The notes beneath the pieces were generated by a model, which saw only the letters and a program-made list of their open reading frames with translations, was not told where the DNA came from and did no database searches. The position numbers and the translations under genes were made by a program. From positions 3,410,001-3,474,000 of the forward strand of contig JAZARR010000171.1 of the NCBI GenBank assembly GCA_037389465.1: DNA of 64,000 nt, in the 5' to 3' direction. How positions within the stretch are numbered: position 1 is the stretch's first letter; each line of letters starts with the position of its first letter. Positions 51,501-64,000 of this stretch are shown here, in pieces. The stretch is from Baylisascaris procyonis. Its lineage: Eukaryota > Nematoda > Chromadorea > Rhabditida > Ascarididae.

Positions 51501-52816
51501 GTTAAACAAAGTGAAAATGAATAAGCAAAACAATGACATAACAAACAAAAAACGCTCAAAAAACCGAAGTATACTCAAACATATTTTAATGAAAGTCGAT
51601 TTCTTGATGAAATATTATCTTTCGATGCCATACAACTCTTTGCATTTCCCCTTCAAATAAAAATGAAAGCAATTACCATCGACATTGAAAGTTGATGCTC
51701 TGCATGGCGATTTATGTGATGTGAGGTAGATTGTTTCATACATACTCGGCTCAGGTGAGGTCGGCTCAATATCTGCATCGAACTCCAAATCGAGACCTGT
51801 CGAAAGGCTTTCCATCTAAAAATAAGGTAAATATCTCATCACATATTAATTTAAAAGCAAACGTTTGCAGCAGTGACGCAATGGATAAAGCCTTTGCTCA
51901 GACATCTAAAGACCAGCGTTCGAGTTCTCATTGCTGCTCAAAATTTTTACATTTAGCTGATTGTTTCTTGGAAGATTTAGTCAACATCATCCTTTCAAAG
52001 TATCTTTTCCGCAATTTTTCATGTCATAAGGTATCTCCTGCTTTCACAATCCTGTTGGCCCTTCCCAACAGTAAATTTACTGGACGGAAGAAACATTTCA
52101 TCTGGAAATATAAAACTTTCTTCTGGTAATTAATTACGAACTGCAGTGAGCAACCATCTGCTTTATTATTTATAACCGCTCAGAGTGACATCTAAATCTT
52201 TTCTTGTACACCTGCAAGGGGAAAAACCATCGATCCAATCGGTATGCATAATTCTGTCCTTTTAAAAAAAACTTCCAAATATGCATAAGACAAACCAGCA
52301 TGATACTGTCTTTCTCCTTCGGATCCGGATCATCGACGAATTGTTTGGCTACTGAAACGAGACGAAATAGCTTATCGGAAGGTGGAGGTGGTTGTGCGGA
52401 ACATCCGATAGCAGTTGCAAGATTGAGAGCCAACTGTTGATGACCATCATAAAAAAGCTGCCTGAAAATATTTGTATGAAATTATAAGCTAATATCACAC
52501 AATTTATAGAATGGGTCTCTAAACTGCAAAGCTTCAAGAAGGAGATGCGTCCATACAACAGAAAAGGGAGGGAGAAGGAGACACTTCGATTACCGAACAT
52601 CTTACTAAAGAAAATCCATCTAAGAGCCTTACTAAACGGCTGCAGCGGTAATTACGACTTTCAACTCCTTGAAGCATAGCATAATCTAAGTGAGATACAA
52701 TTTTTGTCCTAGTCATACCCTAATTTTGTAGGCAAATAAGGATGAATGACTTGAAAATGGACTTACCCGATAATCAGCCGATACATGTAATCCCTGTCTT
52801 TTATATCTGCCTTCAT
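45503..52816 (-). CDS. CSTF1: Cleavage stimulation factor subunit 1 (CstF-50), eleven exons, 425 residues
   Basis: Subunit of the CstF complex, which binds the GU-rich element and promotes cleavage and polyadenylation of pre-mRNA in the nucleus. Exons (minus): 52,816-52,767; 52,461-52,296; 51,815-51,677; 51,148-51,070; 50,439-50,364; 49,763-49,641; 48,874-48,719; 47,977-47,822; 47,544-47,400; 46,463-46,383; 45,609-45,503. All phases agree; 1,278 nt. The N-terminal dimerisation region ([18 protein letters not shown]) is at residues 11-28. Next come the GLDLEFDAD linker typical of the family and WD40 repeats from about residue 105 to the end ([67 protein letters not shown]). Length is close to the human protein. 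Some donors are weak (GTTCGT, GTTTGT), so a few borders may shift slightly. Introns hold a tRNA-like remnant and AT repeats. Confidence 0.97.
47748..47820. repeat. AT-rich short tandem repeat in a CSTF1 intron
   Basis: Irregular repeats of AAAAATTGAAAAATT and GAAATTAAAT directly next to the donor of CSTF1 exon 8. Confidence 0.7.
51870..51937 (+). other. tRNA-like pseudogene in a CSTF1 intron
   Basis: GCAGTGA at the left can pair with TCATTGC at the right as a 7-bp acceptor stem with one G-T pair. GACGCAATGGATAAAGCC resembles an A-box and GTTCGAGTTCT a B-box. The T and anticodon stems do not pair well, so it is not a working tRNA but a remnant or tRNA-derived repeat. It is antisense to CSTF1, between exons 2 and 3. 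Confidence 0.35.
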
Positions 52817-52847
52817 AGTTGGAGTCGTTTCGTTGATAAATTACAAC

Positions 52848-52851
52848 CTGA
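52848..52851 (-). promoter_or_regulatory. Probable trans-splice acceptor of CSTF1
   Basis: On the minus strand TTCTTTCAG precedes a short 5' UTR of about 32 bases and then the CSTF1 start codon. Confidence 0.5.
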
Positions 52852-57338
<4,487 letters not shown>

Positions 57339-58292
57339 CTATAAATGTGTGCAGTGTTGGGCCCATTGAAGATTGATGCAGACCTTCATCTCTAGATCAC
57401 GAACATCACTTTCCATCGACGTATCATCCAGGTTAACTGTTCAAAAGTAGAAGACACCTCAAATGAAGAGCAGGTTTGCATTACACTCTGTTTATCCCGC
57501 GAAACATCTAGCTGCCAACATCTCGATTACGCACTGAAAATATTAAAATATTCCTAGTTTACCTTAAAATTAAACTGGGGAATAAAACGATTAGGTGTTT
57601 TTGAGTTTATGGGAGAAAATCAACGTTCATTCGAACGAAAAGCATACGAATAAATCAAATAAAAACATTAGAAACCGCAATTTACCTTTTTTTTCAAAAA
57701 CACCCCCAAACCTTGGATAAAACCCTCCTCCAATTTTTTGTGGAAAGTACCCCTTCCAACCATTACACATCCATACGTTAAAAAAAATGATTTCCTTCAA
57801 CATATCGGAAACGTTATGTATTGCTTTAGTACGATGCTAGAAATATATAGATAAATAATCGCAATCCACTAAAAACTATAAAAACTATCCCCCTCTCTGA
57901 GGGAGTTTGTTTGGGACCATAAGACAGTTAAATGACAAAAAAACAAACACTCTTATGCAACAACTATTATTTTGTAAATTCTTCCTTGGAGTGCAAGCAA
58001 TCCTTTTAGATTCCAACAGCGAATGTCTTTCTGGTTGAAAGGCATCAGATTCTCCTTCAACCAGAAGAGAAAAATCTGCACATCCTTATATTGCTTCATT
58101 ATTTTCAGCTATTTCACACACGGATGCCCGAACTTCATTTGATCCCCCAGCATTTGAAGTGCTGTAAAAATCTTGGCCACCTTGCTGCTATCACTACAAA
58201 CGAATAGATCATAAAATATAATACACTCACATGCACATCTAACAAATATTTGACGGCATTGTAAATTATTGCTGGATGCTTCACTTCCTCTT

Positions 58293-64000
<5,708 letters not shown>

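Overview
The window looks like nuclear DNA of a nematode, most likely a clade V (strongylid, hookworm-like) species. The signs are a cuticle collagen with the usual N-terminal layout, very short introns (about 43-60 bp) ending in TTTCAG, start codons sitting a few bases after an AG acceptor (as in spliced-leader trans-splicing), an RTE-type retrotransposon fragment, small secreted saposin-like proteins and long (TA)n tracts. The DNA is AT-rich and mostly non-coding. Exon models were built by hand from splice sites and intron phase; species and expression cannot be read from the sequence.

Layout. 1-86 is the C-terminal end of an unidentified + strand gene. 87-13,385 is almost gene-free, apart from small repeats and a decayed minus-strand fragment at 8,383-9,091 that may be F-box related. 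13,450-15,351 (+) is a four-exon cuticle collagen, followed closely by a dead RTE endonuclease fragment and a (TA)n tract. 16,905-25,160 holds three copies of a 2-kb unit, each with a two-exon saposin-like gene; copies 2 and 3 face away from each other across a 537-bp spacer, and copy 2 is frameshifted.

25,365-40,896 is an F-box region on the minus strand. A 2,138-bp block (25,365-27,502) recurs at 32,216-34,353 with two differences seen. It carries the 3' half of an F-box gene and a small secreted ORF. The right-hand copy completes a twelve-exon, 590-residue F-box protein with an Asp/Tyr-rich tail. The left-hand copy is joined to a frameshifted, shortened 5' half and looks like a pseudogene.

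45,503-52,816 (-) is CstF-50 (CSTF1), eleven exons and 425 residues, part of the 3'-end processing complex for pre-mRNA. 58,293-64,000 (-) is a class I histone deacetylase closest to HDAC3, with its 5' exons outside the window and an unresolved C-terminal tail down to 57,339. The conserved housekeeping genes (CSTF1, HDAC3) sit at the right end; the collagen and the duplicated secreted and F-box families occupy the left and middle. No operon linking them is evident.
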